From Amycolatopsis sp. CA-126428 (GTDB taxonomy: Bacteria > Actinomycetota > Actinomycetes > Mycobacteriales > Pseudonocardiaceae): a stretch of DNA of 64,000 bases. The notes under the pieces are model-generated. The model was given only the letters and a program-made list of their open reading frames with translations, was not told the DNA's origin and ran no database searches. The DNA lies in NCBI RefSeq assembly GCF_002904335.1, contig NZ_PPHF01000136.1:62001-126000 (forward strand), in the 5' to 3' direction. Position 1 is the first letter of the stretch. Each line of letters opens with the position of its first letter. This document shows positions 57,745 through 64,000 of the stretch, piece after piece. The position numbers and the translations under genes are program-made.

Positions 57745-58674
57745 TCAGCCGAGGTTGTTCGTGCCGAAGGTGTCGCAGCGGGCCGGTTCGCCGGTCTGGA
57801 AGCCGGTGGTGAACCACTTCTTGCGCTGCGCCGACGTGCCGTGGGTGAACTTCGAGCGGTCGACCTGGCCGCCGCCGAGGTTCTCCTGGATGTAGTCGTC
57901 GCCGATGCGGGACGCGGTGTCCAGCGCGGCGTTGATGTCGTCCTGGGTGACGTCGGTGATCAGCGGCTTGCCGCTCTCGGTCGGCGTCGTCGAGGCGTGG
58001 TTGGCCCAGACGCCGGCGTAGCAGTCGGCCTGCAGCTCCAAGCGGACCGAACCGGACGTGGGGCCGGTGCCGGTGCCCTTCTTCGAGGTGCCGAGCAAGT
58101 TCTGCACGTGGTGGCCGTACTCGTGGGCGAGCACGTACGCCTCGGTGAAGAGGCCGCCCTGCGCGCCGAAGCGGGTCTTCAGCTCGTCGAAGAACGACAG
58201 GTCGATGTAGACGTCGGAGTCGGCCGGGCAGTAGAACGGGCCGGTGTCCGAAGTGGCGCTGCCGCAGCCGGTGCGCACGCCGCCGTTGAAGAACTTCGTC
58301 GGCGCCTTCTGGTAGGTCGAGCCGGAGCGCGCGAACTGCTGCGCCCAGTAGTCCTGGACGGAGTTGACGATCGCGACGATGGCGCAGTCGTGGTTCTTGT
58401 TGGCGTCCGCGCCCGTCTTGCACTCGCTGGACAGCTTGGAGTTGTCGACCTGCTCGCCGGACCCGACGCTGCCGAGCCCACCGCCCAGACCACTCCCGCT
58501 CGGCGCGCTGACCCCGCCGAGCTGGGACAACACGAAGTAGATGATCAGCCCGACGACGCCGAGTCCACCGCCGCCGAGCGCCACGCGGCCGCCGATCCCG
58601 CCGCCGCCTCCACCGCTTCCGCGCAGGTCCTGGACTTCGGAGGTGTCCAGGCCGGCGTCGTCGTCGAATCTCAC
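57745..58674 (-). CDS. Neutral zinc metallopeptidase (YpfJ/KPN_02809 family)
   Basis: A 309-residue membrane-anchored peptidase of the putative neutral zinc metallopeptidase family. A Gly-rich cytoplasmic lead is followed by one transmembrane helix at about residues 33-52 (LGVVGLIIYFVLSQLGG). The extracytoplasmic domain has VYIDLSFFDELKTRFGAQGG, the zincin motif LAHEYGHHVQNLLG, and LELQADCYAGVWANHAS carrying the third ligand. GC-rich signal features and length match the family (~290 residues). Substrate unknown. The upstream gap to the divergent MarR gene is 510 bases. Confidence 0.93.
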   Translation of the reverse strand: MRFDDDAGLDTSEVQDLRGSGGGGGGIGGRVALGGGGLGVVGLIIYFVLSQLGGVSAPSGSGLGGGLGSVGSGEQVDNSKLSSECKTGADANKNHDCAIVAIVNSVQDYWAQQFARSGSTYQKAPTKFFNGGVRTGCGSATSDTGPFYCPADSDVYIDLSFFDELKTRFGAQGGLFTEAYVLAHEYGHHVQNLLGTSKKGTGTGPTSGSVRLELQADCYAGVWANHASTTPTESGKPLITDVTQDDINAALDTASRIGDDYIQENLGGGQVDRSKFTHGTSAQRKKWFTTGFQTGEPARCDTFGTNNLG

Positions 58675-59184
58675 CCGGGAATCGTAACGAGCCTGGGCCC
58701 GGCCGTCGCGCTGACTGCCGTGCCCAGGCTCTTGTACCGAGGTATGTCTTTGGTCGAGCGGCTGGCCGCTTCCGGGGCCGGCGTTCAGGCGCTGTGGTCA
58801 CAGCTTCCGAGACCGTGACCGGAGCCAGGCCCGACCGACGCCGTATGCGTGATGCGCATGGAAGCCCGCTCTTGGCTGTTCACAATCGCGGCCGATCCGG
58901 TAGGTGTCCGTTCCGGTCGCGGGGACGCAGCGGGCGGTCAACCGCGAGGTTCACCCGTCACACAACCACCTGACCTCTCCTGGCGGGGGAGCCGGGCCGG
59001 CACGTCACCTTCGCCGCGCCGCCTACCTGGCCGAACGTCCGCCCACAAGCAGAATGCGCCTTTCCCGGCCGAGTCTCAACCTTTTCGTAACCCCACCTTC
59101 GGGCGATGTTGCCACGGTATTTTCACCGGCAGACGAATCGGACTCGGACCGCGCGGTTCCTTGATCAGCGTTCTACGCTGTCTT
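58675..59184. other. 510-base divergent gap with no convincing gene
   Basis: The gap lies between the metallopeptidase and marR starts. A 24-codon open frame at 58744-58818 has no ribosome site or recognisable content. A short inverted repeat, AGCG-TTCTA-CGCT (59167-59179), just before the marR ATG could be an operator. The stretch 59040-59160 is less GC-rich than its surroundings and probably holds the marR promoter. No RNA gene recognised. Confidence 0.4.
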
Positions 59185-59658
59185 ATGACCGAGGAGCGGG
59201 CTGTGCGGTGGTTGAACGAGGCCGAGATGGCGGCGTGGCGCTCCTACATCGTGGCGACCCTCCTGCTGCGGCAGCGGCTGCACCGCGAGCTGACCGAGTG
59301 CCACGAGGTGTCACTGGTCGATTACGAAGTGCTCGTCTGCCTGCAGATGCAGCGCGACCACCGGATGCGGATGTCGGAACTGGCTTTCATGATGGGCTCG
59401 ACGAAGAGCCGGCTTTCGCACCAGGTGGCCAAGCTCGAGGAGGCGAGCCTGGTCCGGCGGGCGCGTGACCCCGAGGACAAGCGCGGCGTGATCACGGAGC
59501 TGACCGACGAGGGCGAGGCGCTGCTGGAGAAGGCGGCGCCGACGCACGTCGAGGGCGTGCGAGAGCACCTCATCGACCTGCTGAGCCCCGAGGAGCAGGC
59601 GACGATCGCCGCCGCGTTCGAACGCGTGCAGGCGCACTTGCTGGAGCCGGAAAGCTGA
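59185..59658 (+). CDS. MarR-family transcriptional regulator
   Basis: A 157-residue winged-helix regulator. The dimerisation helix WLNEAEMAAWRSYIVATLLL leads into the DNA-binding domain: DYEVLVCLQMQRDHRMRMSE, recognition helix MMGSTKSRLSHQVAKLEEAS and wing RARDPEDKRGVITELTDEGE, all standard for MarR. The C-terminal helices (EGVREHLIDLLSPEEQATIA) complete the dimer. The ATG at 59185 overlaps a short inverted repeat upstream that might be its own operator. No neighbouring target is obvious; the next features are a terminator and a tRNA on the opposite strand. Confidence 0.93.
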   Translation: MTEERAVRWLNEAEMAAWRSYIVATLLLRQRLHRELTECHEVSLVDYEVLVCLQMQRDHRMRMSELAFMMGSTKSRLSHQVAKLEEASLVRRARDPEDKRGVITELTDEGEALLEKAAPTHVEGVREHLIDLLSPEEQATIAAAFERVQAHLLEPES

Positions 59659-59659
59659 A

Positions 59660-59682
59660 CCCGGGCGCTCGGCGCGCCCGGG
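59660..59682. terminator. Hairpin between marR and tRNA-Ser
   Basis: CCCGGGCGC (59660-59668) and GCGCCCGGG (59674-59682) pair perfectly around a 5-base loop, directly after the marR stop and 10 bases from the 3' end of the opposite-strand tRNA. It can act in both directions. Confidence 0.75.
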
Positions 59683-59691
59683 TGCTCAGTG

Positions 59692-59778
59692 CGGTAGCGG
59701 TGGGATTCGAACCCACGGAGAGGTTGCCCCCTCGCATGTTTTCAAGACATGTTCCTTCGGCCGCTCGGACACGCTACC
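59692..59778 (-). tRNA. tRNA-Ser (anticodon UGA)
   Basis: On the minus strand an 87-base tRNA can be folded: acceptor GGTAGCG with CGCTACC plus discriminator G, anticodon stem CATGT/ACATG enclosing the loop CTTGAAA (anticodon TGA, reading UCA codons), a long variable arm typical of serine tRNA (GCGAGGGGGCAACCTCTC region) and a T-loop with GGTTCGAATCC. CCA is not encoded. It is charged by SerS (1123-2385). No integrase or att duplication was seen next to it. Confidence 0.95.
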
Positions 59779-59842
59779 CCTGCCCACGAGGGTAGCCGAC
59801 GGTTCCGGGCAACCCCGGCCGCGCCTCCGACGTCGTCACGCC

Positions 59843-60313
59843 GTGAAGACGCGATGGGATCCGGACGGCCCCGGCTGGCCGGCCGACGCCCCGGGTCCGC
59901 CGGCGACGGCGTTCTCGATGGCCTGCCTGGCGATCGTGCTGGTGTCCTTCGGTGGCCTGATCTTCCTGGCGGCCACGCTCCGGGACCGGGCCGGTTCGGT
60001 CGTGGCTCCGGCGACCGTGGAACGGGTGGTGTCCCTGGATCGGGTCGTCGCGCGCGTCGACGGCCGGCTCATGGACGTGCGGACGCCCGCGCACTACGAC
60101 CGCCACACCCACCTCCGGACCGGCCCCGGCTACGTCCGGGGCACCCGCTTCGAGGTGCGCTACCGGCCCGGCAAGGCCGAGCCGGCGACCGACACCGCGC
60201 GGGAAGTCCGGCTGCCGGGCCCCTGGATCTTCGCCCTCGCGGGCGGCGGGCTGCTGCTCGGCATCGCCGGCCTGCTGGTGCCGGCCCGGCCGCTCAGGTC
60301 CAGGTCAAAGTGA
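59843..60313 (+). CDS. Two-helix membrane protein (DUF3592-like)
   Basis: A 156-residue protein with two transmembrane helices (about residues 23-46, MACLAIVLVSFGGLIFLAAT, and 128-148, PWIFALAGGGLLLGIAGLLV). These flank an ~80-residue extracytoplasmic beta-rich segment (VERVVSLDRVVARVDGRLMD, RGTRFEVRYRPGKAEP). The arrangement is like DUF3592 proteins, common in actinomycetes, function unknown. GTG start at 59843. The 3' end overlaps the convergent patatin gene by 20 bases. Confidence 0.75.
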   Translation: MKTRWDPDGPGWPADAPGPPATAFSMACLAIVLVSFGGLIFLAATLRDRAGSVVAPATVERVVSLDRVVARVDGRLMDVRTPAHYDRHTHLRTGPGYVRGTRFEVRYRPGKAEPATDTAREVRLPGPWIFALAGGGLLLGIAGLLVPARPLRSRSK

Positions 60314-61133
60314 GGGCCGCGCCCTGTGCGCGGCCCGCTTCGGCCGCCGGGGTGCGGGTGGCCGGGTCCAGCGGGTTCGCGCCGGCCGCGGCCTTCGAGG
60401 CCTCGTCCGGGGTGATCAGGGTGACCTCGGCGCCCGCGGCGCGCAGGTCTTCCAGGACCTCCAGCAGCGGCTTCTCCATCGGCAGCGGGGCGTCCACGCC
60501 CAGCGGCGAAACCACGGTCACGCGCTTGAAGCCGGTCGCGTAGTCGGCGTTCTCGGCCGAGCGGACGCCGCCGTCGACGTAGCGGCGGCCGTCGATGGTC
60601 ACCGCCGGCCAGACGCCCGGGACCGCGCAGCTCGCCGCCACCGCGTCGACCAGCGAGACGCCGGACTCGCTGTCGAAGCGGCGGGGCTCGCCGGTCTCCG
60701 CGTCCACCCCCACGATCACGAGACGCTGCGCCGGCCAGTCGTGCACCGGCAGCCGCGCCTCGATCACCGCGCGACGCTCCGCCTCGGACACCGTTTCGGC
60801 CGCCAGGGCCAGCCGCCCGACCGCTCGCCGCACCTCGGCCGGGTCGGTCGCACCAGTGAGCGCGCCGCCGAACTCGGCGGCGAACTTCTCGAAGTCGATT
60901 TCGGCCGGGATCTCCGGCGTCTGGTGCGCCGGATCGGCCTGGCGCGCGTACAGCTCCGCCAGCGGCCGCCCGCTCGCCACCTGCGCCGCCACGACTGACC
61001 CCGCCGACGTCCCGACGAGCAGGTCCGCGCCCGTCAGATCCTGGCCGTGTTCGGCCAAGCCCACCAGCAGCCCCGTCGTCCACGCGATTCCGGCGATCCC
61101 GCCGCCACCCAAAACCAAAGCCTGTCCGCCCAT
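60294..61133 (-). CDS. Patatin-like phospholipase
   Basis: A 279-residue serine hydrolase of the patatin family. The oxyanion loop is LVLGGGGIAGIAWTTGLLVG, the nucleophile S43 is in VGTSAGSVVAAQ (GXSXG), and the dyad aspartate is in RRYVDGGVRSAENADY (about D186). These enzymes release fatty acids from phospholipids or other esters by a Ser-Asp dyad. There is no signal peptide, so it is cytosolic or membrane-associated. ATG at 61133. Divergent from the VOC gene. Confidence 0.93.
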   Translation of the reverse strand: MGGQALVLGGGGIAGIAWTTGLLVGLAEHGQDLTGADLLVGTSAGSVVAAQVASGRPLAELYARQADPAHQTPEIPAEIDFEKFAAEFGGALTGATDPAEVRRAVGRLALAAETVSEAERRAVIEARLPVHDWPAQRLVIVGVDAETGEPRRFDSESGVSLVDAVAASCAVPGVWPAVTIDGRRYVDGGVRSAENADYATGFKRVTVVSPLGVDAPLPMEKPLLEVLEDLRAAGAEVTLITPDEASKAAAGANPLDPATRTPAAEAGRAQGAALTLTWT

Positions 61134-61213
61134 GCGGGCAGCCTAGCGACGGGGTCCGACAATTCCCGGCCGCCGGGATTACCCTCCAGGTCGGTGCGGC
61201 GAGAGGGGCGGAA

Positions 61214-61648
61214 ATGACCGCGAAGATCGAAGGCATCCACCACGTCAAGTTCCCCGTGAGCGACCTGGCGCGCAGCCGCGCGTGGTACGAGCGCGTGCTG
61301 GGGCTGGACGTCACCCACGAGTTCCCGGACGCCGACGGTGTCGTGCGCGGGGTCGCCGGGGCGATCGACAGCGTGCCGGTGGCGTTGCGCGTGCAGGAGG
61401 CGGCCGCCGCGGGGCTCGCCGGGTTCGACCCGGTCTGCTTCTCGATCGCCGACCGCGCGGCCGCCGACGCGTGGATCGCGCGGCTGGACGAGCTCGGCGT
61501 CGAGCACTCGCCGCTGTTCGAAGCCACCACCGGCTGGATGGTCCGCTGCACCGACCCCGACGGCACCGAAATCCGGCTCTACAGCCTGGCGAAGGACGAC
61601 GGCGTCGACCACACCGGCGAGCAGGGCTACGCGCAGCGCGTGCGCTGA
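61214..61648 (+). CDS. VOC-superfamily (glyoxalase/bleomycin resistance-like) protein
   Basis: A 144-residue protein with two beta-alpha-beta-beta-beta units of the vicinal oxygen chelate fold. The N-terminal EGIHHVKFPVSDLARSRAWY provides the first metal-ligand histidine, and the C-terminal TTGWMVRCTDPDGTEIRLYS holds the last Glu-type ligand. The size is that of stand-alone VOC proteins such as glyoxalase-like or antibiotic-binding members. Specific substrate cannot be assigned. ATG with GAGAGGGGCGGAA ribosome region. Confidence 0.9.
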   Translation: MTAKIEGIHHVKFPVSDLARSRAWYERVLGLDVTHEFPDADGVVRGVAGAIDSVPVALRVQEAAAAGLAGFDPVCFSIADRAAADAWIARLDELGVEHSPLFEATTGWMVRCTDPDGTEIRLYSLAKDDGVDHTGEQGYAQRVR

Positions 61649-61649
61649 C

Positions 61650-61931
61650 TCAAGGCCGGCGCATGGCCTTCGCGGCGATCCGCGCCTGGACCTCGGGACG
61701 GCGCAGCGGCGGCACGGTCGCCGGCGGCTGGCGGCGCTCGGGCAGCTGCTCCAGCAGCCGGGTGGTGATTTCGGTGATTTCGGCGACCGCCGCCTCGAAC
61801 GGCTCGCGCGTGGCGTCCGACAGCGACTGCACGCCGGTGACCTTGCGGACGTACTGGCGGGCCGCGGCCTCGATCTCCTCGCCCGTCGCGGCCGGCTGGA
61901 GCCCTCGCAGGGTGGTGATGTTTCGGCACAT
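61650..61931 (-). CDS. DUF2277 family protein
   Basis: A 93-residue protein beginning MCRNITTLRGLQPAATGEEI, the hallmark of DUF2277, with EIEAAARQYVRKVTGVQSLS forming the conserved helix pair and an Arg-rich tail. The family is small, soluble and of unknown function, widespread in actinobacteria and proteobacteria; the N-terminal Met-Cys-Arg-Asn is almost invariant, which decides the start at 61931. The stop is next to that of the convergent VOC gene. Confidence 0.9.
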   Translation of the reverse strand: MCRNITTLRGLQPAATGEEIEAAARQYVRKVTGVQSLSDATREPFEAAVAEITEITTRLLEQLPERRQPPATVPPLRRPEVQARIAAKAMRRP

Positions 61932-62032
61932 GCCGCTCAGGGTACGGCTTTTCGCGGGCATCGATCACACGGTCGGGTAGGCCGGGCCCGGCTTCGTTGA
62001 CGCCCGAACCGCCGCTGGGCAAGGTCGGGGAA

Positions 62033-62974
62033 GTGCCCCTCAGACCACGCCCGTTCCGCTCCGCCCGTCCCGAACCCGGCATCCTCCAAGAAGAGGCCCC
62101 GGAAACCCCGATCCCGGAACAGGCCTGGCCCCGCGTGCGGGCCGACGAACTGGTCACCCTCGTGGCGCACGTCTTCGCCGCGCACGGTCTCCCCGAAGCG
62201 CGCGCCCGCATCGCCGCCGAAGCGCTTTGCCACGGCGATCTCACCGGCTCGCCGGAGACCGGGGTCGCCGACCTGACCCGCGTGCACCTGCCGCTGCTGA
62301 AGAACGGGCTCGTCGTGCCGCACGCCGAGCCGCTGATGATCGCCGACCGCGGGGCCGCCGCGCTGATCGACTACCGCCGCGCGCTCGGCCTCTGGGCCGT
62401 CGGCGACGCGATGGACCGGGCGGTGACGCGGGCCGGCCGCTTCGGCGTCGGGCTCGTCTCGCTGCGCGGCATCGGGCCGTTCGGCCGGGCCGGGCACCAC
62501 GCCGCGCGGGCGCTGCCGCACGCCATGATCGGGCTGGTGCTGGCCGCGGGCGGGGAGCCCGGCCAGCCGATGAACCCGCTGGGCATGGCGGCGCCGGGCG
62601 GCGCGTACCCCGAATTCGTCTTCGACATGGACCGGCCGGGCTCGGAAGCGGCCGGGCTGACGCTGCTGGTCGAGGTCCTCGCCGGGGTGCTCTCCGGCGT
62701 CGCCGACCACGAGCACGACACCGGCCTGCTGGTGCTGGCCATCGCGCCGACGACCCTGCGCAGCGCGGACGGCTTCTACCGGGCGGCGAGCGCGCTGTTC
62801 GGCAGCATGCTCGGCTGGGACGGCGGCGCGCCGATCCGCTACCCCGGCTGGCGGGAGGCCCAGCACCTCGAGCAGTGCCGGGCGCTGGGCGTGCCGCTGG
62901 CCGGGCCGGTGCGCCGCGAACTCGACGCGCTCGCCCGGTCGCTCGGCCTGCCGCCGCTGACCAGCGTCGGTTAG
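62033..62974 (+). CDS. LDH2/malate-lactate dehydrogenase family oxidoreductase
   Basis: A ~313-residue NAD(P)-dependent dehydrogenase of the Ldh_2 (malate/L-sulfolactate/ureidoglycolate) family. Supporting segments are the helical N-terminus ELVTLVAHVFAAHGLPEARA, the catalytic-type ALCHGDLTGSPETGVADL, DRGAAALIDYRRALGLWAVG, and GLVLAAGGEPGQPMNPLGMA. It is somewhat shorter than the usual 330-350 residues and its nucleotide-binding part is poorly matched, so activity is less certain. The GTG at 62033 follows GGGGAA; a TTG at 61997 is an alternative. Confidence 0.75.
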   Translation: MPLRPRPFRSARPEPGILQEEAPETPIPEQAWPRVRADELVTLVAHVFAAHGLPEARARIAAEALCHGDLTGSPETGVADLTRVHLPLLKNGLVVPHAEPLMIADRGAAALIDYRRALGLWAVGDAMDRAVTRAGRFGVGLVSLRGIGPFGRAGHHAARALPHAMIGLVLAAGGEPGQPMNPLGMAAPGGAYPEFVFDMDRPGSEAAGLTLLVEVLAGVLSGVADHEHDTGLLVLAIAPTTLRSADGFYRAASALFGSMLGWDGGAPIRYPGWREAQHLEQCRALGVPLAGPVRRELDALARSLGLPPLTSVG

Positions 62975-63195
62975 CGGACCAGGATCACCTTGCCGCGGTC
63001 CGGGCCCACCGCCACGACGTCGCCGTCGGTCAGCTGGCGGCCGCGGCGGGTCTCGACCTCGCCGTTGACCGTGACCTCTTCGGCGTCGATCAGGTCCTTG
63101 GCGTGGGAGCCGTCCTCGGCGAGGCCGGCCAGCTTGAGGAACTGGCCGAGCCGGATCGGCTCTCCGGTGATGGGTACGTCGACGGGCTCGCTCAT
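62971..63195 (-). CDS. S4-domain RNA-binding protein (YbcJ-like)
   Basis: A 74-residue protein made up almost wholly of an S4 domain: PIRLGQFLKLAGLAEDGSHA, then KDLIDAEEVTVNGEVETRRG and a final strand pair. Members of this stand-alone group bind structured RNA, and some act at the ribosome. The ATG at 63195 is favoured over one four codons upstream (63207). It overlaps the 3' end of the dehydrogenase gene by four bases. Confidence 0.9.
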   Translation of the reverse strand: MSEPVDVPITGEPIRLGQFLKLAGLAEDGSHAKDLIDAEEVTVNGEVETRRGRQLTDGDVVAVGPDRGKVILVR

Positions 63196-63213
63196 GCCCC
63201 GCATCATGCCGCC

Positions 63214-64000
63214 TCAGGTGCGGGCGGTCGTCTGCCGGTAGAGCGCGAGGACGTCGGTGTCGAAGTAGCTCGAGTACGACGTGTCGGCGTCGTCGCCGCC
63301 GAACTCGAAGCCGCCGATGACGCCGATGACCGTGCCGAGCCGGGTTTCCGGGTTCTGCCCGGCGACCCACGGGCCGCCGCTGGTGCCGGTCGGGAAGCCC
63401 GCGCAGTCCACCCGCAGCTGGTAGGTGTCCTGCTTGGCGGTGGTGTTCCGGCAGACCGCGGGCACCTCGGAGTCGTCCGGGTAGCCGGTGAGCGTGATGG
63501 CCTGCTCGAACGCGGTGCCGGTGGCCAGCAGGTTCGCCCCGACCAGGCTCTCCAGGGACTTCGCGGTGCCCGCCTGGTGCGCGGTGGCGAAGCCGACGTC
63601 GAGGTCCGGGTCCGAGGACGCGGCCCAGCCCGGCGCGACGAGCTCGTCCGACACCGCCCAGTAGCCGAACGGCGCGACCCCGTCGTGGTAGCCGGGCGCG
63701 AAGGTGACGCCGGTGAGGTAGCCGCCGCCTTCGCCGTTGTGGATGCAGTGGGCAGCGGTCAGCAGCACGTCACCGCGCTCGCTGTGCACGACGCTGGCGG
63801 TGCAGTAGTGCTCGCCCTCGGCGAACAGCGCTCCGACCGCGGGGCTCGACACCGCGGGCAGGTCGGCCGGAGCCGCCTCGGCCGTGGCGAGCTCCGGTGT
63901 CGTGGCGCTCGCCAGCTGCGCCGGCCGGGCGGCGGCGACCACGACGAAGGTCACGCCGAGCAGCACGATCGCGGCGAGCGTGAGCAGGACGAACGGCCGC
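63214..64000 (-). CDS. Trypsin-like serine protease, 5' end beyond window
   Basis: A secreted chymotrypsin-fold (S1) protease. The catalytic residues are His in VLLTAAHCIHNGEGG, Asp in SDPDLDVGFATAHQ and Ser in FPTGTSGGPWVAGQ. The coding frame continues to the window edge with a hydrophobic stretch (RPFVLLTLAAIVLLGV) that reads as a signal peptide, so the true start is probably just outside. The GTG at 63966 would cut that peptide and is unlikely to be used. The length from here is ~260 residues. Substrate unknown. Confidence 0.9.
   Translation of the reverse strand, partial: RPFVLLTLAAIVLLGVTFVVVAAARPAQLASATTPELATAEAAPADLPAVSSPAVGALFAEGEHYCTASVVHSERGDVLLTAAHCIHNGEGGGYLTGVTFAPGYHDGVAPFGYWAVSDELVAPGWAASSDPDLDVGFATAHQAGTAKSLESLVGANLLATGTAFEQAITLTGYPDDSEVPAVCRNTTAKQDTYQLRVDCAGFPTGTSGGPWVAGQNPETRLGTVIGVIGGFEFGGDDADTSYSSYFDTDVLALYRQTTART

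Noticed and set aside
58744..58818. 24-codon open frame in the gap before marR.
   Set aside because: No ribosome site, no homology that I recognise and no conserved feature to support translation.
59692..59778. tRNA-Ser as an integration site for a mobile island.
   Set aside because: No integrase gene and no repeated tRNA 3' end is seen in the flanking sequence.

Overview
The window reads as a chromosomal segment of a high-GC filamentous actinomycete. GTG starts, 4-base start/stop overlaps and GC-rich third positions are frequent. It carries a full set of galactan/arabinan cell-wall genes (glf, a PAP2 phosphatase, ubiA, dprE1, dprE2, GtrA, glfT2, glfT1, wzm/wzt), the proteasome activator Bpa, ESX-type secretion accessory genes and DUF3558 lipoproteins. 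Together these point to Pseudonocardiaceae, most probably Amycolatopsis or a close relative. No phage, IS element or CRISPR array was seen.

Layout. (1) 1-5466: an edge-truncated class III aminotransferase, serS, a two-domain DUF3558 lipoprotein, an L-2-hydroxyglutarate oxidase gene, and a rearrangement scar where the first ~19 codons of a tetR-like gene, with two intact palindromic operators, abut a shortened BTAD regulator. (2) 5594-9525: a tightly coupled sugar operon (DegT aminotransferase, NDP-sugar epimerase, GT4 glycosyltransferase, left-handed beta-helix acyltransferase). (3) 9586-13056: Uma2-family protein, SigE-family sigma factor with a probable membrane partner, and a Tat-exported M28 peptidase. 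(4) 13053-21626: a divergent cluster with a Gfo/Idh oxidoreductase and DegT aminotransferase on one side. On the other side are a clear LpxA homologue, an acyl carrier protein, a FabG-like reductase, an AMP-dependent acyl ligase, LuxE-like and LuxC-like fatty-acid reductase subunits and a flippase-like membrane protein. I regard this as the most novel module: it resembles a lipid-A-type acyl-aminosugar pathway joined to luciferase-less fatty-aldehyde chemistry in a Gram-positive.

(5) 21805-37052: large membrane proteins (two DUF6541 paralogues, GT-C-like glycosyltransferases), an acyltransferase, a HAD phosphatase, a flavin-dependent oxidoreductase, then glf, PAP2 phosphatase, ubiA and an AftB-like GT-C. 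(6) 37152-40324: a coupled pair, a small repeat-containing protein and an 883-residue STAND/NACHT-like NTPase with a TPR-like C-terminus, sitting as a cassette between the AftB-like gene and dprE2. (7) 40385-45083: dprE2-dprE1 and, divergently, gtrA-glfT2. (8) 45138-48976: ESX-associated genes (EspG-like, small cargo candidate, DUF3558 lipoprotein, PPE/WXG-like protein). (9) 49034-56058: glfT1-wzt-wzm, a pyruvyltransferase-fold protein, bpa, a class-V aminotransferase-like protein lacking the usual PLP lysine, and a quinone oxidoreductase; the order resembles the M. tuberculosis Rv3777-Rv3783 block. (10) 56140-64000: secreted M28 aminopeptidase, zinc metallopeptidase, MarR regulator, tRNA-Ser(UGA), patatin, small enzymes and an edge-truncated trypsin-like protease.

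Together, regions 5-9 make decaprenylphosphoryl-arabinose (UbiA, PAP2, DprE1/DprE2), make UDP-galactofuranose (Glf), build galactan (GlfT1, GlfT2) and export it (Wzm/Wzt). Regions 2 and 4 probably make additional surface glycans or glycolipids. Convergent genes are commonly separated by perfect hairpins, two of which are built from DnaA-box-like sequences.
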